Origin: Monosporascus cannonballus
Taxonomy: Eukaryota; Ascomycota; Sordariomycetes; Xylariales
Reading direction: 5' to 3'
Assembly (NCBI GenBank): GCA_004154925.1
Contig: QJNS01000027.1
Coordinates: 1 to 64,000 of the forward strand
DNA: 64,000 nt
This document shows, in pieces, positions 24,517-37,140 of this stretch (positions are counted from its first letter, which is position 1; every line of letters starts with the position of its first letter). Below the pieces are notes generated by a model that had not been told where the DNA came from, ran no database searches, and saw only the letters and a program-made list of their open reading frames with translations. Position numbers and translations under genes: made by a program.

Positions 24517-25784
24517 ATTAAGTAATAATAAAATATCAATATTTTTTATTTTGAATTTTAAAAATAATAAATTATTTCAGATTAATTAAGGTATTTTCGA
24601 AAATTAATTTTAAGAATATTTATTATTATATTAAAATTAAAAAAAGCGATTAATAAAAAACCGTCTTTCGAATGCGGTACAGGCAATTTAAATATACGGT
24701 TATATTATTTAACCTTATTAAGCCGTTAATTACGTTTTAGGCTTATATGTATAAGGTATTAATTAAATTAATTAATTATATATACGTAATATATTGAAAT
24801 AATATAATTATTTTTTCGGATAACAAAAGAATATACGAAATATTGCTAATTGGTTTATAAATAATTATTATAATATTAATTATTTATTAAAATGTTTAAA
24901 TGCGAATTTTGTTCAAAAAAATAAAATTTGTAAAATTTGTAAATAATACTAATAATTTAAAAATAGACCGCTAACAGGTTAATATTATCGAAATATGGCC
25001 AAAACCAGAATTAATTTATAATATTTAAGCATTTTTGAGATTTACGAATTTTTATCGAAAATTTATTACTTATTATTTGCATATTATTAAACTTATTATT
25101 AAGTTTTTAAAAAAGGCGCAAAATAAAAAAGAAATAACAAAATTCCGGTAATTCGAAAAAGTTAAAAGGGCGTTCCGAAACTTAAAGAATATTTTTTAAT
25201 CGGCAACTATTTTCCGATATTAAGATAATACCAAAAATACCAAAATTAAAATAAACGTTTTAATAAAAGTTATATTAAGAATATTTTTATAGAAATACGG
25301 AAAGCATTAATACTTAATTATATATTGGCTGCGAAAATAAAGTTTAACCGAAAAACAGTAAATTACAAGATAATAAAATTTATTAGCGATTATAAAAAAT
25401 CTAAAATATTAACGGTAATATTTTGAAAATACGAATAAAAGTTTTTTAATACTTACTAATTATATAATGTTAAAAAATATAATAAAGGCGCTGGCGTATA
25501 ACTTTAAAAAAAGGTTAGCCCGATAAATTTATTACTTTACGTAATTTGATTTTAAAATCTAATATTAACCGGGTGCCGCCAACCTGGCAAATAGGTTATT
25601 TAAATGCCCGGATTATATATTAAAAAAATTACGTATAAAAACGTAATCTTTACGTTATTTAAAAAAATTGAAATTTATAAATAATATACCGAAAAACATA
25701 CGGAAAATGGTTGCAAATATATAACGTAATTTAAAACATTATAAAAAGGTAAAAGGCTTTATAAAAATAACGCAAAATTCGTTC

Positions 25785-25990
25785 TGTGAGAATATAGCCC
25801 CTATGAGAATAAGGCTGGTAGCCGACCAGCCACCGATCAGCCACCGACCCACTTACTAATATAAATCCACCATCTGGCAGCTAGTGGGAAACGCCAGATA
25901 GAAGTAACCTAATACACTTACTTCTTGAAATCTGCTTTACGACTGGTCGGAGATCACCTCACTCAGCTCACAGCTGTCCATTATCTTACA
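25785..25990 (+). repeat. Solo LTR of the D family, TSD CGTTC
   Basis: 206 bp, from TGTGAGAATATAG to ATCTTACA, flanked by CGTTC at 25780-25784 and 25991-25995. It is nearly free of RIP and shows the unmutated sequence of the D LTRs, so it arrived later than D or escaped mutation. Confidence 0.92.
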
Positions 25991-27449
25991 CGTTCGCTGC
26001 AGAATTTTTAAATAAATTTTAGGTAACGGAAATTCAGATAATTATTATCCGCGTAAAAAAAGCGAAAAACTTTTGTTATACGATCGTAGAAAAATTTCGA
26101 AAAAAAAGAGAAAATAAGAAATTATATATTTGTCGAATTTATTACTTGCAAATAACAATATAAACGCAAATTGCGGTAATAATACGATTAACGGTTAAAT
26201 AACGATAATCGTAAATTATAACCCTATTATAATTGAATTCCGAGAAATTTGGAAAAAACCAAATTAATACTAAGGTTATTATTTATAATTAATACGTTTT
26301 ACGTTTTTTAATAAAAAAATATTTAAAAATAAAACGGTATTTCAGCCGAAAACTTCCTAATAATTTTACGATTAAGTTCGAAAGTTATATATTAAAAATT
26401 TAAATATTATAAAATTAATACGAATAATTAAATACTAAGCCGGAATAAAGAAAAGATATTTCTAGATTTAAATAAGGTTTTATATTTTCGAAATAAATTC
26501 GTAATTCCGTTATAAAAAGTTTCACGAAAATAATTAATTAATTAACATTATAATAATGTAAAGGCAGAATATATAAGATATATCCATATGTTAAAATTAA
26601 TAATTAAAAGGTTTTATTGGAAAAATATAGCGAACGATATCTGAAAATATATTAAATAATATCCGAATTATTAACGTATAATAAAGTTATGTTATAAACC
26701 ATATAAATAGCTATAGCCCTTACTATTATTTAAGTAACCTTTTTAAAAAAAATCTCGTTAAATTTTATTACGGGATTTCCTAAAAGCCTAGGTTTAAACG
26801 GGTTAAAATATGACGTAATTCTGGTGATCGTTAATTGTTTTACGAAATTAAAATTATTTATCCTTATAATTAAAATTTTAATTACAGCCGAACTAGCCCG
26901 ATTATTTTACGACGACGTTAAATGCAAATTTGGTACGTTAGTCGGAATTGTTAGCGATAAAAACAAATTATTAACGAATTAATTTTAAGCGGAATTTTGT
27001 AAGGAATAAAAAAATAAAACGGCGAATATTAACCGTTTATTATCCGCAAATCGATAGGTAAACGGAATGTATTTATTAAGTTTTAAAATATTATTTTTGT
27101 AATTACGTTAATAAATATTAAAATAATTGGATAAAATTGTTACGAAATGCGAAATTCGTATATAATAAGATACGGAATACGTTTACCGGCCGTTTTCCGT
27201 TCGAAGCCCTATATAGGTATTATTTAAAGATAACGAAATATCTTTTATAAAGGTTTAAGGGATAAATATAAGAAGTTAAGGAACGTTTTGAAAAAATGGC
27301 GGTTATTCGTTAAATAATATAGGAATATTTTAAAAAAATAGCGGTAACTCAGAACAAAAATTATAATTAACGTTATATATTTATAGAATTTTAATTAGAG
27401 CAATAAATAAATTTATTAATTAAAAATTTCAAATTTAAACATAAAAAGG

Positions 27450-28645
27450 TTGTATTTATTTATATTCGAGTTATAATTAAAGAACGAATAAGCTTTTAAG
27501 TGTATAAAATAATCTTTTTTATTAAATATTAACAGATATATAATATATTTCTAATATCCTTGCTAAAATTATGGTATAACCGGAAACCGAGCGACATTTA
27601 AATAACGTTATCGGACCTGATAAAGAAATAAGAAAAATGAGTAGTAAAGGATATCGTTTGTTATTAAGATAACCGGAGGTAGCGCAAATTTCTAATTAAA
27701 TAAAAAGATTAGCCCGCTAAGTATAATACGTAAAAACCCCGAAAGCATCTCGAATACGCGCTTAAGATATTATAATATTACGAAAAGAAAGTTAAATACG
27801 TATATAAGAAATGGGATAACTTAAAAATTATAGGGCAATAATAACCCGATCGGAAATTAATTGCCTAATAATTATAAGAATTACAAAAAATAATTCCAAA
27901 TAAAATTAAAATATTAACATTAAAATATTACTTAATTATATAATTGCTTTTAAATTTTTGGCAAGTAATTTTTCTATTATGTATCGGTTAAAAATTTACA
28001 ACTAATATAAAAAAAAATTAAACTTTTATTTTAAAAATAAAATTTCGTATTTAATTATTAAGCTTTACGTTAATTAGCTTTTAGTAAGCGTATTAAAGAA
28101 ATTAATATAGAAATATCGAAAAGCGATCGGAAAATATACGACGGCAAAAGGCGGGCACGTTTATTAAATTTGCTAGGCGTAAAACCCGAAAAAAATTTAA
28201 AAACATTTTATTTTTTACAAAAAGCAACATCTAAATAACCGGAATATAATTTGTTATTAGTCGGAAATAAAGCACCGTTTTTAAAACGTTTAAAGTATTT
28301 AGTTTTGATAATAACCTTGCTAAATAAAGCTATTTTTTAATTATAATTTTTAATAAGTATTAAAACTTTATTAAAGCGTTAAAAAACAGGCGGAAAATGT
28401 TTATAAGTAAGAAGTATAACGGTATAACGGCTTTTTAAAGTTGTTTTATTTATAAGGGTATTTTAAAATTACGCTTAATCGAAAATCAATTACGAAATAT
28501 TAAAAAAAGGACCGATATTTATAAAAAGAACCTAAATTTACAAACCTATAAAACGGCATTAAAACCAAATTTTCGCAGTTATAACGGATAATCGGAAATC
28601 GATTTTAACTATATTAAAAAAAACAATATTTCTTAGTAATAATTG
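27450..28645 (+). pseudogene. Element D region after the integrase (degraded, function unknown)
   Basis: About 1.2 kb between the integrase core and the insertion point of element A. It should hold the integrase C-terminus and perhaps a further ORF, but mutation hides any motif. D resumes after A at 50449. Confidence 0.4.
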
Positions 28646-28650
28646 CGTTA

Positions 28651-29072
28651 TGTAACGAACCTGTCATACATCCACCTGGAGGTATAAGCAATATCCGAAA
28701 AGGGTCTTGATTTGCAGGTAACAATAAGGCGAGAAATAATTCAGTAATCTATTCGTTAAAAAGATTTAAATATTTTTCCCTTAATTAAAGAACGGTACAG
28801 TTGCCTTTAATTAAGAATTTAAATTAATAATTAAAAAACGAAAAACTAAATAAGTAATTATTTATATAGGAAACCTAAAATTTTATACCTTTTCTTATTT
28901 TACTGATATAATACTAATTTCTTAAATTTATTAAATCACCCAGATTATAACGATCTATATAATTTAATAAATTAATTAAATTATTCCAAGTTACGTAACT
29001 TAAAATATAAAGCTTTTCCTTTTTTTACAGCCCTAGGGCCTCTAAAACGGGTCTATTTGGGGATCCGTAATA
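28651..29072 (-). repeat. 3' LTR of element A
   Basis: 422 bp, TGTAACGAACC to GATCCGTAATA as read on the plus strand; the last base pair shows the RIP form of CA. It matches 50022-50443 throughout and is more mutated. Confidence 0.88.
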
Positions 29073-29110
29073 TTATTCTTTTCCTTTTAAGATCTATATC
29101 CCAAAAATAA

Positions 29111-29803
29111 AAAAGTAAGTACTTCTCCCTTCTAATTAAAAATTGTTTTTCTTACCGCCAATTCATTATAGCGGATCGAATAAAAAAACCGGCGCGCCCT
29201 TTCCGTACGAACTAACGTCAAATTCGCGATAACCGGTCTGCTTATATTTTCAAATTTAAATTTAAGGTATTACCTTATTTTAATTATTTTTTATTTAGGG
29301 AATTTAAATATTTTATAATAAAAAATATTCCAAATTATTATTACTATACTTATCGTTAACGTTATTATAACGGATTAACGATTACCATATCCTTATTAAA
29401 AAACATTAATTCCGAACGTAACCGCTTTCAAAAATAATGTTATATTGCTAAAATAAAATTCGTGGAATTACAGCGAAAATTTCAAAAAGAAATATCGAAA
29501 AGAATAAATAAGTTATAACGTTTATATCGTTAAGAAAACATTTTAAAAAAGAAAAGATTATAGCTGCTTTTCGAAAATCACGAGTTAAATTAGCTAGAAA
29601 AACGGGAAAAAATGGAAAAAGAATAACGTCGTATGGAAACGGAACAAACGCAGCTTATTTTAAAGATAAACGCCATAATAAAGACGTTTATTTTCTTCGA
29701 TTAGAATGCCGAAGGTTTGGATTTAAACGGGGGACCGTTATCGCCTATAACCTTGGCCGTATTAAAAACGGTTAATTAGGATTTTGGCAGTAAAACGTCT
29801 TAA
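29111..29803 (+). pseudogene. Antisense coiled-coil ORF of element A (RIP-broken)
   Basis: Reading opposite to gag-pol, one frame runs from about 29111 to a stop at 29801-29803. It is interrupted only by TAA or TAG codons, all explicable as C-to-T change of Gln codons or G-to-A change of Trp codons. The product is about 230 residues. The N-terminal part is basic and Tyr/Phe-rich. The middle is a long heptad-like charged stretch (VELQRKFQKEISKRINKL; METEQTQLILKINA). The conserved end holds FIFFD, then LDLNGGPLSPITLAVL. The same frame, spacing and C-terminal motif recur in elements B and C. Its end overlaps the 3' end of the chromodomain ORF by at least 32 nt. Function is unknown; I infer a self-associating protein. 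Confidence 0.65.
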
Positions 29804-32800
29804 CCAGGTTTATCGCATTCGTTAAATAATTAAATAATTTCTATATATTTTCTTTATATAAATATTTTTCTTATTTAATTAAGTACTGGATTTTATTTTT
29901 AATTATTTTAAAATCCAGTATTTGTTTAATTTCGTATTTGTTTAAATTTTTTTCGAATTCTAAATCAATTTCCAACGGGGCGTTTTTAAATGCTAGTTTA
30001 AGCAAAAAAATATGGAAAATAAGGTATATTTTCATGTTTTTAGGTAACGACAATCGGTAGTTAATCCTAGAAATAATTTTCTTAACTTTAAATAGGCTAA
30101 GTTTTTTAAAATCGAACTTATCGTTAAATTTTTTTATTTTAATTTATAAGATATTTAAAGTTACGTTTTATTTTTGGCATAATAAGTAAACCTTATTTTT
30201 TTCGCTAAAATTAATCTTTTAATTCTTTTCTTATTATAATATTAAGTTATCCGTTATTGGAGAAATCGTAATTCATTTTGGAAACGGGCTTAAATTATTT
30301 TGATTTTTATCATTAATATTTCTGCTCTTCGGGTAATCGTAATAATTTTTGGTATTTTATTAAGTGGTTATTTGGGTCGTTTTACCTTTATATTATATCC
30401 GTACATAGCCATATAAGGAGATACGCCCATATCCCTATTAACAAAAATATTATAAGCAATTTATACCAATGGTAAAAGCTTTACCTAATTATCCTATTAG
30501 TAATTAACATAATTCCGAAAATATTATTCCAGAATTTAATTTAATCTTTCGGTTTAGCCATTTATCTAAAAATAATATGCTATTAAGAACTTAAACTTAG
30601 TACTTATTTATTTAAAGAAACTAATGCCGAATTTCGAAATAAATAATATATTTTTATCGAAAATAATCTTTTTTGGTATTCCGTATTTATCAAAATAATA
30701 TCTAATAAAAGCGTAAACCTATTATTCTGCCGTTATATTTCCTTTAAAAAATAAAAAATATCTATATTTAATAAATTTATTAACAATTACTTATATTCCG
30801 TCGTATTCGACTCCGGTAATTAGGTTTTTAAATAATAATAAATTAATAATAAAATTTTAAGTTATAATATTCTATATTTTATTAAAAATATTAATAAGCT
30901 ATAATAACCCGTAAGGCTTATAACGTACTATTTTAACCTTATTACAAACGTTATAATCCTTAATTATCTTCTTAACCATACGGCATAACTTTAGAAAATC
31001 ATATTGTTCTTATAGCCGTCTAATAATTTTGAAAATTCCTTAATATCCATGCAATAGGTTTTCATAAAATTTCTTCACAAACTATTCCTATTATTCCTTA
31101 AGAATATAAATTTTGCCATAATACAATAACTAATCCTTTAATTATCCTTTTAATTATTAAACTTTTTTTTTATTTTTTCGTATCATAAGAATTTCGGAAC
31201 CGTATCAAAAATTCAGGCGTTAATATCTTTATTATTTCACATAATTATACGGTACCGTCCTTATTATATTATAATATTTACATACTTTTTTTGGAAACTT
31301 TAAAATCGTAATCTCCTTTATAACTAAAAATATCCGCTTAAATATTCTTTTTTCCTTTAATATAATATATCTTAAAATTAAATCTAAACAGAAAAATCAT
31401 CCATCTTTTATATTGTTTATTTAATTCTTAAGCTTTTATAAATCAAATACAATTCTTATAATCAAAATAAATATCGAAAGGTTCTTTTGTTCCGCTAAAA
31501 AAAAGTTCCTATTCCTTAAAAGCGTTAATAATTGCCAATAGCTCTTTATCGTAAATCTGGTATTTGAATTCTGTATCTCGAAATATTTTTAAGTAATAGG
31601 CCACTAAGTACTATTTGCCGTTATCTTTTTATTGCTCTAGAACTGCACCTAAGGCGTACTCTAAAATATCTATCTTTAATCGTTTTTTTATCTGGGTTTA
31701 ATATTTTCACTATTAATCCACCAGTAATTATTTTCTTTAATTTCCGAAATACTTCTTTTATTTCCTTTAGGAATTCGAATTTTTTTCCGACGTACTCCTT
31801 AATAATAAGTTTCGTTAATAACCTAATAATATCTCCGTACTTTTTAATTAGGTTACGTACATAACCCGTAAATCCTAAAATCTGTCAAATATTTATAACG
31901 GTCGCCTTATCGGGAATAAGCTAATCCTTAACTGCTTCCAACTTAAAACGTTAAATCTAAATTTATTTAAGAATAAAAGTAAATCCTAAAAAATCTAATT
32001 TTTACGTATGCCATACGCTTTTAACTGGGTTAACTCAAATATTAACTTCGTTTAAAGTTTTAAGTACCTAAACGATATATTTCTTATGCTTCTTTAAAGT
32101 TTCGAAATAAATAAGGATATCGTCAAGGTAAACAAATACGAATTTGTCCAGAAATTATCGTAAAATAATTATAACCAAACTTTGGAAACTAGCAGAGGCG
32201 TTAATAAATCTTATAGGTATTATTTGGTACTCGTAAAGTCCATATATTATTTTAAATATCGTTTTCCATTTTTCTCCTTTAGCCATTCGGATGCAATAAT
32301 AATTATTACAAAAATTAAATACCGTAAACCATTTAGTTTTACTGGCGTTTTTTTTCAAAATGTTCATAAATATCAAAAGATATTTATTTTTAATTATAAT
32401 ATTATTTAATTATCTGTAATCAATTATTTTTCGGTAAATAAGGTCTCCGTCTTTGTCGATCTTTTGCTTACCATCCTTATTTTTTGGTACCATAAAAACA
32501 GAATATCTTATAGAAAAATTAAAAAACTAAATATATCCCCTTTTTAAATCTAGTTATATGCTTTTTCACAAAACCTTTAACTTTTCTAAATTCATATAAT
32601 AAATTTTATAAAATTTAAAATAATATCCTTCCTTAATAAGTATTTTATAATCTTATTATCTAGATGGCGGTAATTCGTGATTTTCTTTATCTTTAAATAA
32701 TCGCTTAAATTTTTGGTATTTTAGAAATACTGTAAAAAATCAATCAAAAATCCGTACTTCCTTAATAACATAGCAGATTTCTCGATTATCCTTTTCTGGT

Positions 32801-34900
32801 ATTTCGTTTTCCTAAAAAAGTATTTGTTTTCTTTAATTAATCCGTAAGTTATTAAAACAAAGCCAAAACATTCCCAGGATAATGTCATATTCGGAAATAT
32901 CGGCAATATCCAACAAAACGTATTTTTAATATTCTTAAACCTATATTAAAAGTTTTTCAATTTCTCGAAAAACTCGTCCGCCTTCATATATAAACAGGTT
33001 TCCATTTACCGTACGTAATTTATAGGACTTCAATTTATATCTCTAAGGAACCTAATATTTTTCTACTATTATAAAAAAAATAAAATTACCTTTTACGCCG
33101 GAATCGATCATTATTTTAAACGTTTTGTTTTTATGCTGAAAAGAAATCTTAATCTAATTACGTATTCCTTTTATCGCTTTATATAAGGTCTTGTATATTA
33201 AAGCTTCTCGATACCTTATTTTCGAAAACCTTTGTTATTTTTTAACTAATACGGTTTGCTTACAAAAAAACGTTTCCATTTTCGAGCTTTCTTAATTACG
33301 TATTTGGTACAATGGTCGTCCATATATTTGTATTACCTTTTCCTGCCTAATTGGCATCCAAAGGTAATTATTTTCTTTTGGCTTATCCTTTAGTTTTATA
33401 TCTTTAAATTATAAGGTCGCAAAAATATACCTCCGAAAAAAGTATTCCTATATCTAAGAGCTCGTATTAAATACAAAACGTCGAGGCGTAACATAAATAT
33501 CCTTACGATATAGCTTTCCGATTTTATTCTGAATTAAAATGTAAATAACAAAACTTAAAGTATTTTGGCTATTGGGGGATTTCTGTACATCTGCACTTAT
33601 TATCAGGTTCGGTAAGTATCTTTTCGTCTTATTTAAGCCAAAAGTTATTATTTTTTTGGCTTTAAAATAAATAAGATAATCGTTTTAATAATAAATAATA
33701 AAATGTAATAGGTCGTAAAAGTTTACCGATCGTATTTTTTGGTAAATAATGTATTTTAGGAGCTCATAAAGCCTTAAGGATAATTATCCGTAATTACTGA
33801 TATCTGGTCGAAATTAACCGTTTATATCGTATATTTCATATCTTTATATATCAAGATAATAAAGGCATTTTAGCTTTATGGCTATTCTGAAAGTTATTTA
33901 TCCTAGGTAGTATTTATAGGTTTTAACCTTAAAGTCCTGGCAGATTGGATAATCCTTGTACTTTAGGATATCGTTCGGAATTTAAGTAATTATGGCAATA
34001 ATAAATTTTAGCTGGGAGAAAATCGAATTAACTTTTTTCTCCTTTTTTTTTTATCTTATTATTGATTTTTTATTCGGTTATTTTAACTTTTTTCTAAGGT
34101 TAAGGAATTCTTTTTTTTTAAAGTTCCTTTTGGCGAGAAAACGGTATTCGCTTTTAAAATATCCTTTTTTGCCATAGTTAAAATATTCCATTTTGGATTT
34201 ATTTTTTTTAGGCTCTTTTGAAACGGAATTCGCTTCCTTTTAAGGCTTGCCCTTATTTTTCTTAATTCGGCTGTTAAAACCTTTATCGTTATTTTATTTA
34301 CCGGTTCCTTTTTTTTCGAAATACTAATTAAAAGTACAACGGTTAATAATAATAACCTTATCGGTATATTTTGTAAAAAATCCTATTTTAGATTCCATAT
34401 ATATTTCGTTCTTAATTTAAAATTTTAAGCCGTTATAATAAAAATAAAATAACGTATTTTCGGGCAAATTTAAAATAATTACTAAACGGTTAAATTCGGT
34501 CGTATATTTAAATATTAACTTAATTTAATAAAAAAGATAAAATTATTTAATTACATATTATTCCTTATTAGGATTTCCAAATAAGGCCCGTATTCGTTTT
34601 TTAAAATAACCGTATTTACCAAAAACATAATTAATAAAATTTAAGGATTTTTTTAAATACTTTTTAAAATAATCCGTTAAAATAGGTTTAAACTATTTCC
34701 GGATTCGTCCGATTAATAACTAGGAAATAGCTATTACTTTTTAATAATTTTTCGTTAAAAAACTTTCGTAAAATTTAAAGTGAAATCTGGCCTAAACCAA
34801 AAATCCATTAAGATTTTTTAATTTATCGTAAGGCTTAAAGGAAATTGGCTTATAGCCCTTAACGTTTAGCATTCCGTAATAACTAAAAAGTGGAATAATT
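29772..34900 (-). pseudogene. Element A pol with C-terminal chromodomain (degraded)
   Basis: Reading right to left: a zinc knuckle near 34130-34200 (FNYGKKGYFK, Cys mutated to Tyr), a protease region, then reverse transcriptase at about 31900-32520. The latter has KWFTVFNFCNNYYCIRMAKG and an intact YLDD at 32119-32130. RNase H and integrase follow. The end at 29772-30060 reads LPKNMKIYLIFHIFLLK, then EYEVEQILD-like and IQYLIK-stop-E segments, matching the integrase tail plus chromodomain of fungal chromoviruses; the stop replaces the aromatic-cage Trp. Many Trp and Gln codons are now stops. Confidence 0.8.
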
Positions 34901-35183
34901 CCTTTTTATATCCGGTTTGCGCCGAACAATAGTAAAATCGAAATTCTTTCTAATGCTTATCTTATGTCCAACAAAGGTAATCGATAGCCAGCCCCTTGGC
35001 TTCGTTCTCTGGCCGAGCCAAACTAAGGAAAAGTTAGTTTTCTTCCCTAAACGAATCGAGCATTTTCTTATTCCAGGCTTTGAACTTTCTGGGCCAAAAA
35101 ATCCAATCTTTCTTCCGTAATAAGTTCTTTTTCTTTTCCTTTTAAAATTTCGGCTCCATATTCTTCCTTAGCTCCTTCCTTAG
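34900..35183 (-). pseudogene. Element A gag, left fragment
   Basis: The minus-strand frame through 35068-35183 is a piece of gag (DFLAQKVQSLE). It is interrupted by element C at CTTAG (35179-35183); the gag start resumes at 49698-50021. This stretch is less mutated than the rest of A. Confidence 0.6.
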
Positions 35184-35614
35184 TGTTACGTTCAGAAGGG
35201 ACTCCACTAGGCCCAAAGGAGGCCCAGGAAATTGGAGACGCTCGGGATCTCCACCTTTTATCGGATAAACCTCGGGTCTCTATTAATCTCCAAAGATACC
35301 AGGAGATTCGTAAACGACAGATATTATGGTTTTTCAAAATCCCCAGAAACCATAAAAAACATAAAAAATAAAAAAAAATATAAGGTTTAGGTTTTTTATA
35401 TAAATAATTACTTATTTAATTTTTCGCTTTTTAGTTATTAATTTAAGTTTTTAATTAAAAATAATTATACCGTTTTTTAATTAAAGGAAAAATATTTTAA
35501 TTTTTTTAATAAATAAATTATTAAATTATTTCTTGCCTTATTATTATTTATAAATTAAAACTTTTTTCGGATATTACTTATATTTCCAAATAAATATATA
35601 ATAAGTTCGTTATA
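35184..35614 (+). repeat. 5' LTR of element C
   Basis: 431 bp, from TGTTACGTTCAGAAGG to AGTTCGTTATA. The first ~150 bp are nearly unmutated and hold a 60-codon open frame also seen in the LTRs of B. The remainder is RIP-degraded. Confidence 0.87.
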
Positions 35615-35649
35615 TTTTGAGAATTTTTTAATTAATAGCCGACGAATAA

Positions 35650-37140
35650 TTTAAAGCCTAATTAAGCATAAGTTTTTTTGAATTTAATGTAAATAATAAT
35701 ATAGGACGACATTTAAAAAATAAATAATATACCCGATTTCCGTTATTAATTAATAAAGGATTAGTAATAAAATTAAACGATTTATTACTTATTGAAAAAG
35801 TTTTCCAGCTGATAAATAATATAATATCCCTTATTATTAAATCTTAAGGAAACCCTTTTTCCTTTTAACCTTAATAATAATTTTTATCCGTAAGGGAAAT
35901 AATTAAGGTATAAAAAAATAAAATAAGTGAAAAGGAAAAAAAATATCCGGTTGGAAAATAGAAAAAAAAGGTATTAAAGCGTTTAATTAAAAAAAAAAAG
36001 AACTTATTATGGAGGAACGATTGGACCTTTTGGCCTAAGAGATTAAAAGCCTAAAAAAGGAGAATATTCGGTTCGTTAAAGAAAAAAAACCGGCTTTTCC
36101 ATAATTTAGCTTTTTAAAAAGACGAAACCAAGGGGCTGGTTACCGATTACCTTCGTTAGATATAAGATAAGCATTAGAAAGAATTTCGATTTTACCACTG
36201 TTCGGCGTAAACCGGATATAGGAAAAAATTATTTTATTTTTTAGTTATTACGGAATACCAGATATTAAAGGCTATAAATTAATTCCCTTTAAGCCTTATA
36301 ATAAATTAAAGGACTTTGATAAAATTTTAATTTAAGCCAGATTTTACTTTAAGTTTTACGAAAATTTTTTAACGGAGGATTATTAGAAAATAATAGCTAT
36401 TTTTTAGTTATTAATTAGATAAATCCGGAAATAATTCGAATTTATTTTAACGGATTATTTTAAAAAATATTTAAAAGAATTTTTAAATTTTATTAATTAT
36501 ATTTTTAGTAAATACGATTATTTTAAAAAATAAATATAAGCCTTATTCAAAACTCTTAATAAAAAATAATATATAATTAAATAATTCTATTTTTTTTGCC
36601 AAATTAAGTTAACGTTTAAATATATAACCGAATTTAACCGTTTAGCAATTATTTTAAATTTGTCCGAAAATATATTATTTTATTTTTATTATAACGGCTT
36701 AAAACCTTAAATTAAAAACGAAATATATATAAAACCTAAAATAAAATCTTTTGCAAAATATACCGATAAGGTTATTATTGCTAACCGTCGTACCTTTAAT
36801 CGGTACTTTAAAAAAAAGCCGGCAGATAAAATAATAATAAGGGCTTTAATAACTAAATTAAAAAGGATAAAAGCAAGTTTTAAAAAAAAACGAATTCCGT
36901 TTCGAAAAAACCCAAAAAAATAAATCCAAAATAAAATGTTTTAATTATGACAAAAAGGGATATTTTAAAAACAAATGCTATTTTCCCGCCAAAAGGAATT
37001 CCAAAAAAGGAGGAATTCCTTAATTCCAGAAAAAAGCCAGAACGGTTAAATAAGAAACCGACAGTAAGGCAAAAAAGGAAAAGAAAAAAGTTAATTCGAC
37101 TTTTTTTTAACCAAAATTTATTATTATTATAATTATTTAA
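35650..37140 (+). pseudogene. Element C gag (degraded)
   Basis: Plus-strand gag between the 5' LTR and pol. A zinc knuckle is still readable at about 36935-37000 (KCFNYDKKGYFKNKCYF, a CX2CX4HX4C knuckle with Cys-to-Tyr and His-to-Tyr changes). It is followed by a lysine-rich tail. Confidence 0.7.

Larger units (their letters stand above)
23560..27450 (+). pseudogene. Element D pol: protease, reverse transcriptase, RNase H, integrase (degraded)
   Basis: A retropepsin-like DTG lies at 23615-23623, within a translation reading IDMDTG. Reverse transcriptase begins near 24170 (ILFMPKK region) and is cut by a solo LTR (24327-24516) exactly where the RGLN-type motif ends. The catalytic YxDD site near 24790-24805 now reads Y-stop-N-N, as expected from G-to-A change. 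The integrase core is recognisable at about 26790-27100 with VILVIVNCFTK, GIVSDKN and YYPQIDRQTER, where two catalytic acids have changed to Asn or remain as Asp. A second solo LTR sits at 25785-25990. The polyprotein cannot be expressed. Confidence 0.8.
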